30,198 nt of DNA from Devosia sp. (GCA_028290225.1 JAQGKH010000122.1:1-30198), one strand, 5' to 3'; counted from the first letter of the stretch, positions 8,656 to 16,472 are shown. Numbers and translations: made by a program. The notes: generated from the letters alone by a model not told the origin.

Positions 8656-9021
8656 TTAATTGCCTCGTAGACCAGCGGCCAGCTGACGATTGATCTGAAT
8701 TAGTGAGTCCAGCTTTTGCGGGGCTGGCCTCGCCGCTGCATCGCGCGTCTGCTTCATGATGAAGATGCCGATATTGGCGATGTTCTGGCGGATCTGGGCG
8801 GGGAGGGGATTGTCTTCGCGTGTTACGGACGTCACGAACACAGTCCATATCTTGCGGTTGAAGGTAAGCGCCGCGTTCAGGTCGCTCGAGCTTTCGTTCC
8901 AGTTGTCGCGGGCACGTTGCAGATTTGCGGCTGCCTTGATCAGCAAAGCGGCCTCGCGTTCGCGCGCGGTTTCAACGGTTTTCGTGGTTTGCTGGTAGGC
9001 CAGCGCCCCCTGCTGATGCAT
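8656..9021 (-). CDS. flaF: Flagellar biosynthesis regulator FlaF
   Basis: This 121-residue protein matches FlaF, an alphaproteobacterial factor needed for flagellin production or secretion that works with FlbT. Family features are the helical start with TARERE, followed by ALTFNRKIWTVFVTSV, then LPAQIRQNIANIGIFIMKQT. The ATG at 9021 lies inside the 3' end of flbT, so the two genes overlap by 50 bases in different frames. This arrangement suggests coupled translation. The convergent flgL operon ends nearby. Confidence 0.9.
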   Translation of the reverse strand: MHQQGALAYQQTTKTVETAREREAALLIKAAANLQRARDNWNESSSDLNAALTFNRKIWTVFVTSVTREDNPLPAQIRQNIANIGIFIMKQTRDAAARPAPQKLDSLIQINRQLAAGLRGN

Positions 9022-9397
9022 TTGCCAAAATTTCCTGTTCGTAGTCGATCAGGCGCTTAGCCGCCCTCAGAGCTTTGTAAAGATTTTCGGTTAAAATCTC
9101 GTTGTTGATCTCGTTTACGAGGACCTTCATCGATGGTGCCGCAGCAATAATATCGGTGACCAGTGCAAAGTAGTGCTCTCGGATGGGCTCAACTTTTTCA
9201 CTGATGTACATCGACTGAACCGCGAAATAGATCCTCTTGGCAGGGCTATCTGCCGTCTCAGGGGTGAGAATATCTTTCTCACGCAGGATGGGTGCTTTGC
9301 CGTCGATATAAATGCGGGTGCGCTGATCACTGTTGGTGATGATGCAATTGCCAACCAGCAGGCGCTCGCCTGGACGCAGTTCAACTTTGAGGGACAT
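8972..9397 (-). CDS. flbT: Flagellin post-transcriptional regulator FlbT
   Basis: FlbT (141 residues) is recognised from its start MSLKVELRPGERLLVGNCII and the following KAPILREKDILTPETA and RIYFAVQSMYI segments. In Caulobacter FlbT binds the flagellin mRNA leader and limits its translation until the hook is finished. Here the gene lies directly after the flagellin gene on the same strand, separated by 126 bases that contain a terminator. It therefore probably has its own promoter, although none was identified. The tail (AGGAGLPANHENR) overlaps flaF. Confidence 0.93.
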   Translation of the reverse strand: MSLKVELRPGERLLVGNCIITNSDQRTRIYIDGKAPILREKDILTPETADSPAKRIYFAVQSMYISEKVEPIREHYFALVTDIIAAAPSMKVLVNEINNEILTENLYKALRAAKRLIDYEQEILANASAGGAGLPANHENR

Positions 9398-9475
9398 GGC
9401 TTTCTCGGGCGGTCAGTGGCCTGCTCCTATGTGGTGGCGCAATCCGGGCAGAGGCAAGAGGTAATTCCAAAATGA

Positions 9476-9503
9476 AACAAGGCGGGCAAAAGCCCGCCTT
9501 GTT
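9476..9503 (-). terminator. Intrinsic terminator after the flagellin gene
   Basis: AACAAGGCGGGC pairs perfectly with GCCCGCCTTGTT across a four-base loop, giving a 12-base-pair stem. In the flagellin direction it is followed by TCATTTT. It begins 20 bases beyond the flagellin stop codon and isolates that transcript from flbT. Confidence 0.88.
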
Positions 9504-9523
9504 CAATGCATCCAGTGCTGCGT

Positions 9524-11101
9524 TTAACGGAGCAACTGCAGAACCGACTGGTCGGCCTGTGATGCCATCGACAGCGCCGAAGAAGACAAAGATTGCCGGG
9601 TCTGCAGGGCCAGAAGGTTGGCCGCTTCTTCGTTGGTGTCGGCAAGGGTCAGATTGCCAGCGCCGGTTTCAAGAACGTTGATCATGTTCTTGGTGAAGTC
9701 CTGGCGAGTTTCGACAACCGACAGGTTCGAGCCGAACTTCGATGCCTGGCCCTTGAGGCTGTCGAGAGCTGTGTTCAGCGTCGAGATGACGTCCTCGATC
9801 TCGGTGCTGTCGAAGAAGTCGGTTTCCGCAAGGTCGGCCAGACCCAGGGTTTCGAGGATGTCCACCCCGTCCACGTCGAGCGAGGAGGTGCCGTCTTCGT
9901 TGAACACAACTTTCAGGCTGTCTCCGCTCAGCAGGTTCACGCCGTTGAAGCTTGCGTCCTTTGCCAGCTGGGAAATCTGGTCGCGCAGATCGTTATAGTC
10001 GTTCTTGTAGTCGACGCGCTGCTTCTTGTCGCCGACGGTCGCCGTCTTTGAAGCGCCTGCGGTATCAGCGAAATCGAAGATTTCGCCAGCACCTGCCGCA
10101 GCACTCGCCGTGTTCACCGCAGTGCCGCTGATCGCCAGGCTTTGCGATTCGGAGGCGTTGGCGGTCTCAATGGTCAGCTTGCCGTCCGAGGACAACTTGG
10201 CGCGAGCGCCGCTGCTGGACAGGGCGTCGTTGAGTTCCTCGAGGGTGTTGACCTGACTAGCGCCGGTACCGAAAGTAACCGTGGTAGCACTAGCGCCGCC
10301 CACAGACACCGACAGGGTCTTGCCCGAAAGTGCACTGGTTTCCGACGAAGCAGTGGTCGGCAGGCCGAGCTTGGTAGCTGCGGTACCGCCGAAGGTGAAG
10401 GCCGCGGCGCCGTCAGCACCCTTGGCGACGATCTTGCCGTCCACAACCGATGCATCGGAGCCGGTCCCGAGGGCCGTCTCGATGGCGGTCAGGACGTCGC
10501 CAACCGTGGCGGTATCCAAGTCAAGGCCGATGGTCGTGCCACTGGTCGTGTCTGCCGTCGCTTTGAAGGAAATGGTGTAACCATTCACCGTCAGCGTATC
10601 GCCTTCAGCGATGGTCAGCGAGTTGGTGTTGGCCGCGCCGTTAACGGTGGTCGCGCTCGTCATGTTGGCGGGCGTTGTAAGCTGGTTCTGCTTGACGCTA
10701 CCGGTAACCGTCTGCAGGCCAGCGCCGAGGAGGTTCTCGGCAGTCGCACCGGTTACGGCGCTGGAGGTGAAAGCTGCCTTCGCCTCGATGGCGCTGCTGG
10801 ATTGCTGCGCGGACCGAGCGGTAGCCTTCATCTGCTCGACCAGGTCGGTGATGGCCGAGATGCCCTTGTCGGCGGCCGAGATGGTCTGAATGGAGTTGGC
10901 AACCGAGTCCATCAACTGGCTCAGGTCAGACGCGCGGCTATTCAGCGACGAGGCAGTGAAAAAGTTGGTCGGGTTATCCATGGCGGAGTTGACGCGCAGC
11001 CCGGTAGCAAGCTTTTCCTGCGTCTTGCCCATCATGGCAGCAGTATTTTGCAGGCTGAGGAGATTGGACCGTACTGCTTTGGAGAGAGTCACGTCAGACA
11101 T
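9524..11101 (-). CDS. Flagellin
   Basis: This 525-residue protein is a flagellin, the filament subunit. Conserved D0/D1 ends are clear: SNLLSLQNTAAMMGKTQEKLATGLRVNSAMDNP near the N-terminus, and DFTKNMINVLETGAGNL with NLLALQTRQSLSSSALS at the C-terminus. It is longer than many alphaproteobacterial flagellins. The central domain, about residues 140-345, is Thr/Ser/Ala/Gly-rich and contains two hook-IN-like units, one around TVGDVLTAIETALG and one around VNTLEELNDALSSSG, which should form the outer filament surface. AGAAGGA precedes the ATG. FlbT and FlaF, encoded next door, probably control its translation. A CtrA-like box lies 70 bases upstream; no sigma-54 site was found. Confidence 0.95.
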   Translation of the reverse strand: MSDVTLSKAVRSNLLSLQNTAAMMGKTQEKLATGLRVNSAMDNPTNFFTASSLNSRASDLSQLMDSVANSIQTISAADKGISAITDLVEQMKATARSAQQSSSAIEAKAAFTSSAVTGATAENLLGAGLQTVTGSVKQNQLTTPANMTSATTVNGAANTNSLTIAEGDTLTVNGYTISFKATADTTSGTTIGLDLDTATVGDVLTAIETALGTGSDASVVDGKIVAKGADGAAAFTFGGTAATKLGLPTTASSETSALSGKTLSVSVGGASATTVTFGTGASQVNTLEELNDALSSSGARAKLSSDGKLTIETANASESQSLAISGTAVNTASAAAGAGEIFDFADTAGASKTATVGDKKQRVDYKNDYNDLRDQISQLAKDASFNGVNLLSGDSLKVVFNEDGTSSLDVDGVDILETLGLADLAETDFFDSTEIEDVISTLNTALDSLKGQASKFGSNLSVVETRQDFTKNMINVLETGAGNLTLADTNEEAANLLALQTRQSLSSSALSMASQADQSVLQLLR

Positions 11102-11170
11102 TGGTTTTCCTTCTGGGAACCGATTGATTTAGCCTCGTTCTGAGGTTGTCCCGACATTGCCTGAGTGCGC

Positions 11171-11185
11171 ATAAAAATCGGTTAA
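11171..11185 (-). promoter_or_regulatory. Possible CtrA box upstream of the flagellin gene
   Basis: In the flagellin direction the sequence reads TTAA-CCGATTT-TTAT, one mismatch from TTAA-N7-TTAA. It lies 70 bases before the ATG, where a promoter is expected. The 204-base gap otherwise shows no sigma-54 consensus and no convincing sigma-28 consensus. The site is AT-rich and weaker than the boxes at 13370 and 29000. Confidence 0.4.
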
Positions 11186-11305
11186 AGGGACCCGTTGTCC
11201 GGTGATCTGCGGCGAGCGGTTGCTTCGCTTTTGTTGAAATGCTCAATGAAGTCTGAAGAGCGGCTGAGCTCAAGGCTTGTCCGAGCAGTTGGTGACCCGT
11301 CGCCG

Positions 11306-11773
11306 TTAAAGCGCTCGGTTCACTGCTATGCCGCGGGCGGCGTGGGCGGGATCGGCAACCACAGTGCCGGCCCGGCCATAGGTCGTGGCACGGCTTTGTT
11401 GACCGACAAGGGTGGACACATCGCTCAACAAATCGTCGGCAACGGTGCGGGCGGTGGCGAGCACCCGCAGATTTTCCGCCATCTGGGTGGCCAATTGTTC
11501 GTGACCCAGCCGCAGGCGGTCGAGGGCCGCAGGGGCTTCGTGCTTGAGGCGCTCGCCCTGGCGCTGAATGGATCGCGCAAAGCCCACATAATCCTGGGCA
11601 AGGCGGGTCTTGTCGGGCGTAAGGGTTCCCGCCTGCCGGAGATGGCCGGCGCGAAGAAGAGTAGTTTCCTTATTCATCACATCGACCAGCGCGGACAGTG
11701 CGGCTTCGGCGTTGTGGCACAGCTCTTCAGCGGACAGGGAGTCACGGGCGGCAAGGCGGGCGGCAGCGGTCAT
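11306..11773 (-). CDS. flgN: FlgN-like flagellar export chaperone
   Basis: The 155-residue product is mostly predicted helix with heptad-like spacing, for example ALVDVMNKETTLLRAGHL followed by QDYVGFARSIQRQGERLK, consistent with FlgN. FlgN-type chaperones bind FlgK and FlgL in the cytoplasm before export. Sequence identity across this family is low, so the call leans on context: it is the third gene of flgI-flgJ-flgN, starting inside the end of flgJ with a four-base overlap, which is a common order in alphaproteobacteria. The C-terminal tail (about 25 residues) is Ala/Thr-rich and probably disordered. Confidence 0.7.
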   Translation of the reverse strand: MTAAARLAARDSLSAEELCHNAEAALSALVDVMNKETTLLRAGHLRQAGTLTPDKTRLAQDYVGFARSIQRQGERLKHEAPAALDRLRLGHEQLATQMAENLRVLATARTVADDLLSDVSTLVGQQSRATTYGRAGTVVADPAHAARGIAVNRAL

Positions 11774-12090
11774 CGGGTGGAAACTCCCATGGGGACTGGT
11801 TGATTGATCTGGTTCTGGGCCGCTTCCTGCATGGCCAGCAGGTCGCCCATCATCTGGTCGGCAATGCCAAGACCGCCGTTCTGGGCCATGCTGGCGGCAA
11901 GGTGCTCGGACTGCATGGAGCGCCAGGTGTCTTCGCCAAAGCCGCCTTCGCTCTTGAGGGTGGCGAACATTTCCTTGGTCAGGGTGTTGAGAAACACACC
12001 TTCGAATTCCTCAGCCTGGGCACGGACCTTGGCGATCTGGGCCGGGGTGAGACTGGAGCCTGAATAGGCTTGATGGGCTGGGGCCAGCAT
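11770..12090 (-). CDS. flgJ: Rod-binding protein FlgJ (CheL type)
   Basis: This 106-residue protein equals only the N-terminal rod-binding domain of enteric FlgJ. It lacks the C-terminal muramidase domain, as is usual in alphaproteobacteria, where it is often called CheL. The diagnostic segment is AEEFEGVFLNTLTKEMF, followed by GFGEDTWRSMQSEHLAASMAQ and GLGIADQMM. It should cap and stabilise the growing rod in the periplasm. The flgI stop and this ATG share bases in TGATG, so translation is coupled. An adjacent GTG one codon upstream is an alternative start. Confidence 0.9.
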   Translation of the reverse strand: MLAPAHQAYSGSSLTPAQIAKVRAQAEEFEGVFLNTLTKEMFATLKSEGGFGEDTWRSMQSEHLAASMAQNGGLGIADQMMGDLLAMQEAAQNQINQPVPMGVSTR

Positions 12091-13211
12091 CACAGCACCT
12101 CGATTTCGGCCTGGAGGGCACCGGTGGCCTTGATGGCCTGGAGAATGGCGATGAGGTCGCGAGGGGCGATGCCGAGGGCATTGAGACCGTCGACGAGTTC
12201 CTGGAGGGTCACGGATTCGTTGACGACGGCGAGGGCCTTGTCCGATTGCATCACGTCGAGGTCGGTGTTCGGCTCAACCGCCGTGACGCCATTGGCGAGC
12301 GGTTCGGGCTGCACCACGGTCGGGTTTTCGGCGATGGTGACGGTGAGGTTCGACTGCGCCACGGCAACGCTCGATACCCGGACGTCCTTGCCCATGACGA
12401 TGATGCCGGAATTCTCGTCGATGACGATCTTGGCCGTCTGGTCGGTCTGCACCATCAGCTGCTCGATATCGGTCAGCAGATCGACGATGTTGCCGTTGAA
12501 GCCCGCGGGCAGGGTGATGCGGACGGTGGCGGGATCTTCGGGGGTGGCGGTCGGCACGCCGATGAAGTCGTTGATAGCCAGCGCGATGCGGCGCGAGGTG
12601 GTGAGATCGGGGTTGCGCAGCGCCAGGCGAAGGGAGCGCTGTGCACCCAGTTTGAAATCGATCTCGCGTTCGATCAGCGCGCCCGAGGAAATGCGCCCAG
12701 TGGTGGGAACGCCCGAGATGACGGTGGCGGCGTCACCCTCGGCCTTGAAGCCGTTGATGGAAACGGACCCCTGGGCGATGGCATAAACCTCGCCATCGGC
12801 GCCGAGCAGGGGGGTGACGAGGAGCGTGCCGCCCTGGAGGCTGTCGGAATCGCCGAGGGCTGAGACCGTGACGTCCATGCGCGAGCCCTGAGTGGCAAAG
12901 GGCGGCAGATTGGCGGTGACCATGACGGCGGCGACGTTGGCGGTGCGCACATTCTCGCCTGCGGTGTTGACGCCGAGGCGCTCCAGCATGGACTGAAGAG
13001 ACTGCTTGGTGAACGGCGAATTGTTAAGGCTGTCGCCGGTGCCGTTTAATCCAACAACCAGGCCATAGCCCACCAGTTGGTTTTCGCGCACGCCCTCGAT
13101 GTCGACCACGTCCTTGATGCGGGCAGCGGCAGCAAGGGTTGGGGCGGCCGGGGCAAGCAGCATTATGCAGGCCAGCAGCGTTGCGAGGATAGATTGGACA
13201 GGTTTGTGCAC
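12090..13211 (-). CDS. flgI: Flagellar P-ring protein FlgI
   Basis: FlgI assembles the P ring around the rod in the peptidoglycan layer. The chosen GTG start at 13211 gives 373 residues, near the family norm, with an immediate signal peptide (SILATLLACIMLLAPAAPTLA) and then mature sequence AARIKDVVDIEGVRENQLVGYGLVVGLNGTGD, the FlgI signature. GGGAGA lies seven bases upstream. The longer open frame back to 13388 is rejected: it would put 59 residues before the signal peptide and would run through the sigma-54 promoter, a palindrome and the CtrA box. The C-terminus (LQELVDGLNALGIAPRDLIAILQAIKATGAL) is typical. Confidence 0.95.
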   Translation of the reverse strand: MHKPVQSILATLLACIMLLAPAAPTLAAAARIKDVVDIEGVRENQLVGYGLVVGLNGTGDSLNNSPFTKQSLQSMLERLGVNTAGENVRTANVAAVMVTANLPPFATQGSRMDVTVSALGDSDSLQGGTLLVTPLLGADGEVYAIAQGSVSINGFKAEGDAATVISGVPTTGRISSGALIEREIDFKLGAQRSLRLALRNPDLTTSRRIALAINDFIGVPTATPEDPATVRITLPAGFNGNIVDLLTDIEQLMVQTDQTAKIVIDENSGIIVMGKDVRVSSVAVAQSNLTVTIAENPTVVQPEPLANGVTAVEPNTDLDVMQSDKALAVVNESVTLQELVDGLNALGIAPRDLIAILQAIKATGALQAEIEVL

Positions 13212-13246
13212 TGGCGGGCTCTCCCAAGTCGGTCTGCCTGCTGCAT

Positions 13247-13262
13247 TGCGAAAACCGTGCCA
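13247..13262 (-). promoter_or_regulatory. Sigma-54 promoter of flgI-flgJ-flgN
   Basis: On the minus strand TGGCACGGTTTTCGCA gives a perfect -24 element TGGCACG and a -12 element TCGCA, one base off TTGCA, with exactly ten bases between GG and GC. It sits 35 bases before the flgI GTG. The palindrome at 13349-13363 lies 86 bases upstream. Confidence 0.8.
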
Positions 13263-13348
13263 GACCTGCCCCAAGTCGGGTAAGCGGCTGCCCTGGCTGG
13301 ATTTTCCTGTGCTGAATGGCGCTGCCCAGTTGCCCTTGCCCGCCGGGT

Positions 13349-13363
13349 GAGCAATTCTTGCCG
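13349..13363. promoter_or_regulatory. ftr-like palindrome between flgI and fliX
   Basis: On the minus strand this reads CGGCA-AGAAT-TGCTC, matching CGGCA-N5-TGCCG with the last two bases differing. It shares the extended left side CCCGGCAAGAATTGC with the site at 29024, which argues that it is a bound element. It is well placed as an activator site for the flgI sigma-54 promoter. Confidence 0.6.
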
Positions 13364-13369
13364 GGCATC

Positions 13370-13388
13370 TTAAGTCGGTGTTAACCAA
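13370..13388 (+). promoter_or_regulatory. CtrA box upstream of fliX
   Basis: TTAA-GTCGGTG-TTAACCAA is an exact TTAA-N7-TTAA match to the CtrA binding consensus. It lies between the two palindromes of the flgI/fliX intergenic region and 51 bases before the fliX ATG. Confidence 0.68.
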
Positions 13389-13391
13389 GTG

Positions 13392-13406
13392 CGGCAGATT
13401 TTGCCG
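13392..13406. promoter_or_regulatory. ftr-like palindrome at the fliX promoter
   Basis: CGGCA-GATTT-TGCCG has perfect five-base arms. It follows the CtrA box by three bases, so it would cover the -10/start region of a CtrA-driven fliX promoter, a geometry suited to repression. The same order (CtrA box, then palindrome) occurs before flgB. Confidence 0.65.
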
Positions 13407-13439
13407 GGGTGTTCATTCGCCACCTCCGAGTCCGCCAAC

Positions 13440-13856
13440 ATGCGCATCGACAGCAATTCTCGGTTGACCAGTGTAACGGGGCGCCCTTCGGCGCTACGCA
13501 GCTCGGGCGGTCCGGCATTTGTTCCGGCAGGTGCGGAAGCACCGGCCCGCGCGACGTCGAATGTCGCCATCGGCGCCACGGCGAGTTTGGGCGCCTTGCT
13601 GGCGCTGCAGGCCGTCGAGGATCCGATGCAGGGCCGGCGCAAGGCGGTGCGGCGGGGGGCCTCCATGCTGGAGCAGATGGAGGCCATCAAGGCGGACCTC
13701 CTGGTGGGGCAGGTCAGCGCGGATCGGCTGGACCAACTCGTCGGCATGATCGGGGAGGCCCGGAGCCGCTCGGAGCCGGCGCTTGATGCGGTGCTTGACG
13801 ACATTGAGTTGCGGGTGCGGGTTGAACTGGCCAAGTTCGGGCGCTTCCCGGGTTGA
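13440..13856 (+). CDS. fliX: Flagellar assembly regulator FliX
   Basis: The 138-residue product matches FliX: a start MRIDSNSRLTSV, a disordered Ala/Gly/Pro linker, LGALLALQAVEDPMQGRRKAVRRG, and a helical C-terminus with LDQLKADLL-like text (MEAIKADLLVGQVS) ending in RVELAKFGRFPG. In Caulobacter FliX couples early basal-body assembly to the activity of the sigma-54 activator FlbD. The ATG at 13440 is chosen because it gives the conserved start; the longer frame from 13389 would begin at the edge of the palindrome. Its presence is the best gene-level support for reading the intergenic palindromes as FlbD sites. Confidence 0.9.
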   Translation: MRIDSNSRLTSVTGRPSALRSSGGPAFVPAGAEAPARATSNVAIGATASLGALLALQAVEDPMQGRRKAVRRGASMLEQMEAIKADLLVGQVSADRLDQLVGMIGEARSRSEPALDAVLDDIELRVRVELAKFGRFPG

Positions 13857-13944
13857 GGGTGAATTGGTCAAAACGTCATGGCGCTTTGCTAAGTGGCGGT
13901 GCCCCAAAGTCTTTGGCGGCATTAATCACCAGCGCGTGTCTGTC

Positions 13945-13973
13945 TTGCGGGCGTTCGGTGGCTGCACTATAGA
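13945..13973 (+). promoter_or_regulatory. Housekeeping promoter of dksA
   Basis: A -35 element TTGCGG and a -10 element TATAGA are separated by 17 bases. The dksA ATG lies 36 bases beyond the -10, leaving a short leader. It is the only clear sigma-70-type promoter seen in the window, in keeping with dksA being a general regulator and not a flagellar gene. Confidence 0.65.
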
Positions 13974-14009
13974 GGCGCAAATATTGGGCCATTGGAGTTG
14001 AGTCTGCTG

Positions 14010-14429
14010 ATGAGTTCGGGCGTTGACGTAATCGCTTACCGGCCCAGTGACGATGAGCCGTTCATGAACCCGCGACAGCGGGATTACTTTCGGGCCAAGC
14101 TCCATGCCTGGAAGGACGATATTCTTCGCGAAAGCCGCGAAACACTGGAAAATCTCCAGGAAGAAAGCCAGAATCATCCCGACATGGCCGACCGGGCTTC
14201 CTCGGAAAGTGACCGATCGCTGGAACTTCGCACCCGCGACCGGCAGCGCAAGCTGATTGCCAAGATCGACGCGGCGCTGAAGCGGATCGATGATGGGACC
14301 TATGGCTATTGCGAGGAAACCGGCGATCCGATCGGGCTTGCCCGCCTCGACGCCCGCCCTATCGCCACGCTGAGCCTGGAGGCCCAGGAAATGCACGAGC
14401 GGCGCGAAAAGGTTTATCGCGACGAATAA
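14010..14429 (+). CDS. dksA: RNA polymerase-binding factor DksA
   Basis: DksA binds the RNA polymerase secondary channel and, with ppGpp, adjusts transcription to nutrient state. The 139-residue product has the coiled-coil tip (HPDMADRASSE), the segment LELRTRDRQRKLIAKIDAAL, and the C-terminal zinc-finger fold (GTYGYCEETGDPIGLARLDARP). Of the four zinc cysteines of E. coli DksA only Cys101 remains; the others are Thr104, Ser122 and Ala125. Such cysteine-poor DksA forms occur in alphaproteobacteria and should not bind zinc. The ATG at 14010 is preferred; a TTG at 13992 would add six residues. Confidence 0.94.
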   Translation: MSSGVDVIAYRPSDDEPFMNPRQRDYFRAKLHAWKDDILRESRETLENLQEESQNHPDMADRASSESDRSLELRTRDRQRKLIAKIDAALKRIDDGTYGYCEETGDPIGLARLDARPIATLSLEAQEMHERREKVYRDE

Positions 14430-14451
14430 AAGGCTCTCCAGCCCCAATGCA

Positions 14452-14480
14452 AAGCCCGCAGCGATGCGGGCTTGCTGTTT
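14452..14480 (+). terminator. Intrinsic terminator after dksA
   Basis: AAGCCCGCA and TGCGGGCTT form a perfect nine-base-pair stem with a GCGA loop, followed by GCTGTTTT. It begins 22 bases after the dksA stop and separates dksA from the convergent carboxypeptidase gene. Confidence 0.85.
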
Positions 14481-14554
14481 TCTGCGGGTCGTTTGTTTGC
14501 CCTCGGCCAAGAAGCAAGTGTAGCGCGAGCGAAGCGGGGGCGGATAAACTTCGG

Positions 14555-16045
14555 TCAGTCGCCGTAGCGGCGGCGCAGATGGGCCTTGAAGTATTCAGGG
14601 TTGAGGGGCTCCCCGGTGGCCCGGGTGATGAGATCGGGAGTGGACCAGCGCGAACCCTCCTTCCAGATGTGATCGGCCCGCCAGCTGTTGATGCCGCTGA
14701 AATCGCCCTTGCGGACGCTGTCGCGCAGATCGGGCTGGGCACGCTCCAGGGCGGCCCATTGCTGGGCGGCAATCATGGCGCCCAGCGTGTAGCTGGGGAA
14801 ATAGCCGAAGGCGCCGCCGGGCCAATGCACGTCCTGCATCGGGCCGTCCTTGGGATCGTTGATGGTGGAGATGCCTAGATACTCGGTCATCCGGGCGTCC
14901 CAGGCTTCGGGGATCTGGCTGACTTCGAGCTTGCCGGCCACCAGGTCCTGCTCCAGTTCGTAGCGCAGGATCACGTGAAGGGGGTAAGTGACCTCGTCGG
15001 CATCCACCCGGATATAGCCGCGCTCCACATGGTTCACCTCGGTCAGCACGTCCTCGACATCCCAGCCGGGCAGGGCGTCCTCACCCAGATGCAGCTGTAC
15101 CAGCGGCAGCATGAATTCCCAGAACTCGGGGCTGCGGGCGAGCTGCATTTCCACGAACAGCGACTGGCTTTCATGAATGCCCATGCCGCGGGCCTTGCCG
15201 AGCGGCCAATGGGACCACTCCTTGGGTAGGCCCTGCTCGTAAAGGGCGTGGCCGGTTTCGTGGAGCACGCCCATCAGCGACGACAGGAAATCGTCGGTGC
15301 GGTAGCGGGTGGTCATGCGCACATCACTGGGCACGCCGCCGCAAAAGGGGTGGTGGGAGACGGCGAGCGAGCCATGGGTGAAATCAAAGCCTACGGCGCG
15401 CATGGCAGCGAGCCCAAGTTCGCGTTGCCGCTCAATGGGGTAGGGGCCGTTGAGGTCTCGGCGGGGACGGTTGGCGTGGCGGCGCTCCTGCACGGCAAGG
15501 GCTTCGGGCACGAAGTCCTTGAGGAACGTCTTGAGGTCGGCAAAGACGGGGTCGAGCGTGGTGGTGCGGTTGCCCGGATCATATTGCTCCATCAGGGCAT
15601 CATAGGGCGCCAGTCCGAGCGCATCGGCGCGCAGCTGGGCTTCTTCGCGCACCAGTTCAACCACGCCTTCGAGCGCCGGCAGGAAACTGTCCCAATCGCC
15701 CAGGGGCCGGAGTTCGCGCCAGAGTTGTTCGGAGCGCATGGTGGCCGCGGTGCGGCGCTCGACGAACTCGGTGGGCAGGCAGGTGGCGTTGAGATACTGG
15801 CGCTTGAATTCAGCCAGGGCCAGCTGCTGGTCCTCGCTCTGGGGGCGGGCAGCCTCGATCCAGTCGGCGATTTCGGGCGCGGTGGATTGGGCATGATACA
15901 TGCCAGCCAGACTGGCCATGGCTTCGGCGCGCTTGTTGCCGCCGCCCACGGCCATGTGGGTGGCTTCATCGGCGCCGAGAATGGAAAGGGCGTGTTCGAG
16001 CGCCTCCAGGCGGCGGCCGAGCTGATCGAGTTTTTCGAAGGACAT
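14555..16045 (-). CDS. M32 metallocarboxypeptidase (Taq carboxypeptidase type)
   Basis: This 496-residue protein is a family M32 zinc carboxypeptidase, a cytoplasmic enzyme removing C-terminal residues from peptides. All family motifs are present in order: HPF (residues 231-233), DVRMTTRY, the zinc site HETGH at 262-266, the third ligand region HESQS at 291-295, IRVDADEVTYPLHVILRYELE, and GPMQDVHWPGGAFGYFPSYTLG. Length and motif spacing are normal, so it should be active. There is no signal peptide. It lies among housekeeping genes that interrupt the flagellar cluster, and no functional link to motility is evident. Confidence 0.95.
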   Translation of the reverse strand: MSFEKLDQLGRRLEALEHALSILGADEATHMAVGGGNKRAEAMASLAGMYHAQSTAPEIADWIEAARPQSEDQQLALAEFKRQYLNATCLPTEFVERRTAATMRSEQLWRELRPLGDWDSFLPALEGVVELVREEAQLRADALGLAPYDALMEQYDPGNRTTTLDPVFADLKTFLKDFVPEALAVQERRHANRPRRDLNGPYPIERQRELGLAAMRAVGFDFTHGSLAVSHHPFCGGVPSDVRMTTRYRTDDFLSSLMGVLHETGHALYEQGLPKEWSHWPLGKARGMGIHESQSLFVEMQLARSPEFWEFMLPLVQLHLGEDALPGWDVEDVLTEVNHVERGYIRVDADEVTYPLHVILRYELEQDLVAGKLEVSQIPEAWDARMTEYLGISTINDPKDGPMQDVHWPGGAFGYFPSYTLGAMIAAQQWAALERAQPDLRDSVRKGDFSGINSWRADHIWKEGSRWSTPDLITRATGEPLNPEYFKAHLRRRYGD

Positions 16046-16158
16046 GATGGCTCCCTGCGGTGGCTGCCAGATGTTTCACAAGCGATGAGCGCGGGCAAGC
16101 GGGCGTGCACAAGCGCCGGACAGGCTGGACCTTCCGGATCGAGGGCAGGCACGGCGCG

Positions 16159-16208
16159 GTGCGGCTTTCGCCTTTAAAGGATGAGGTGGAGTGAGGCGAA
16201 AGCCGCAC
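16159..16208. repeat. 15-base perfect inverted repeat
   Basis: GTGCGGCTTTCGCCT (16159-16173) and AGGCGAAAGCCGCAC (16194-16208) are exact reverse complements separated by 20 bases. No T-run follows on either side, so it is not a standard terminator. It could be a unit of a dispersed REP-like family. Confidence 0.75.
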
Positions 16209-16472
16209 GGCACGAATGGATGGGCTGTGGCGCTTCGAGCGGCCTCCCGCAGGGGAGTTGGATGAGCCGGCCTGCCGCTTGCACGAGGCATCAGCGAACA
16301 GGCCAGGGTCCGGCCGGTAGTCGGCAATCCACAGGAGCCGGGGCGACCCCCGACCCTCCACACATCCCGCCCGGCGCTTCGTCGGCACCGCGTGTGGCGG
16401 CGGGATCGAGCGGAGTATGCCAGAGCCCGCAAGGGCGGGGATAGATGAATGGGTGGGGGGCAGAAGTGAATA

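Noticed and set aside
10142..11143. 333-residue plus-strand frame opposite flagellin
   Set aside because: Gly/Arg-rich shadow of the flagellin gene, which has clear D0/D1 ends.
11102..11200. Sigma-28 promoter for flagellin
   Set aside because: A partial match to GCCGATAA (ACCGATTT) has no -35 partner at the correct spacing.
13212..13388. N-terminal extension of FlgI to 13388
   Set aside because: It would precede the signal peptide and overlap promoter elements; the GTG at 13211 has a ribosome site.
13392..13406. Palindromes read as sigma-54 promoters themselves
   Set aside because: GG and GC are eight bases apart, not the required ten, in all copies.
15248..16177. 309-residue plus-strand frame opposite the M32 peptidase
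   Set aside because: Gly/Ala/His-rich text antisense to a gene with all M32 motifs.
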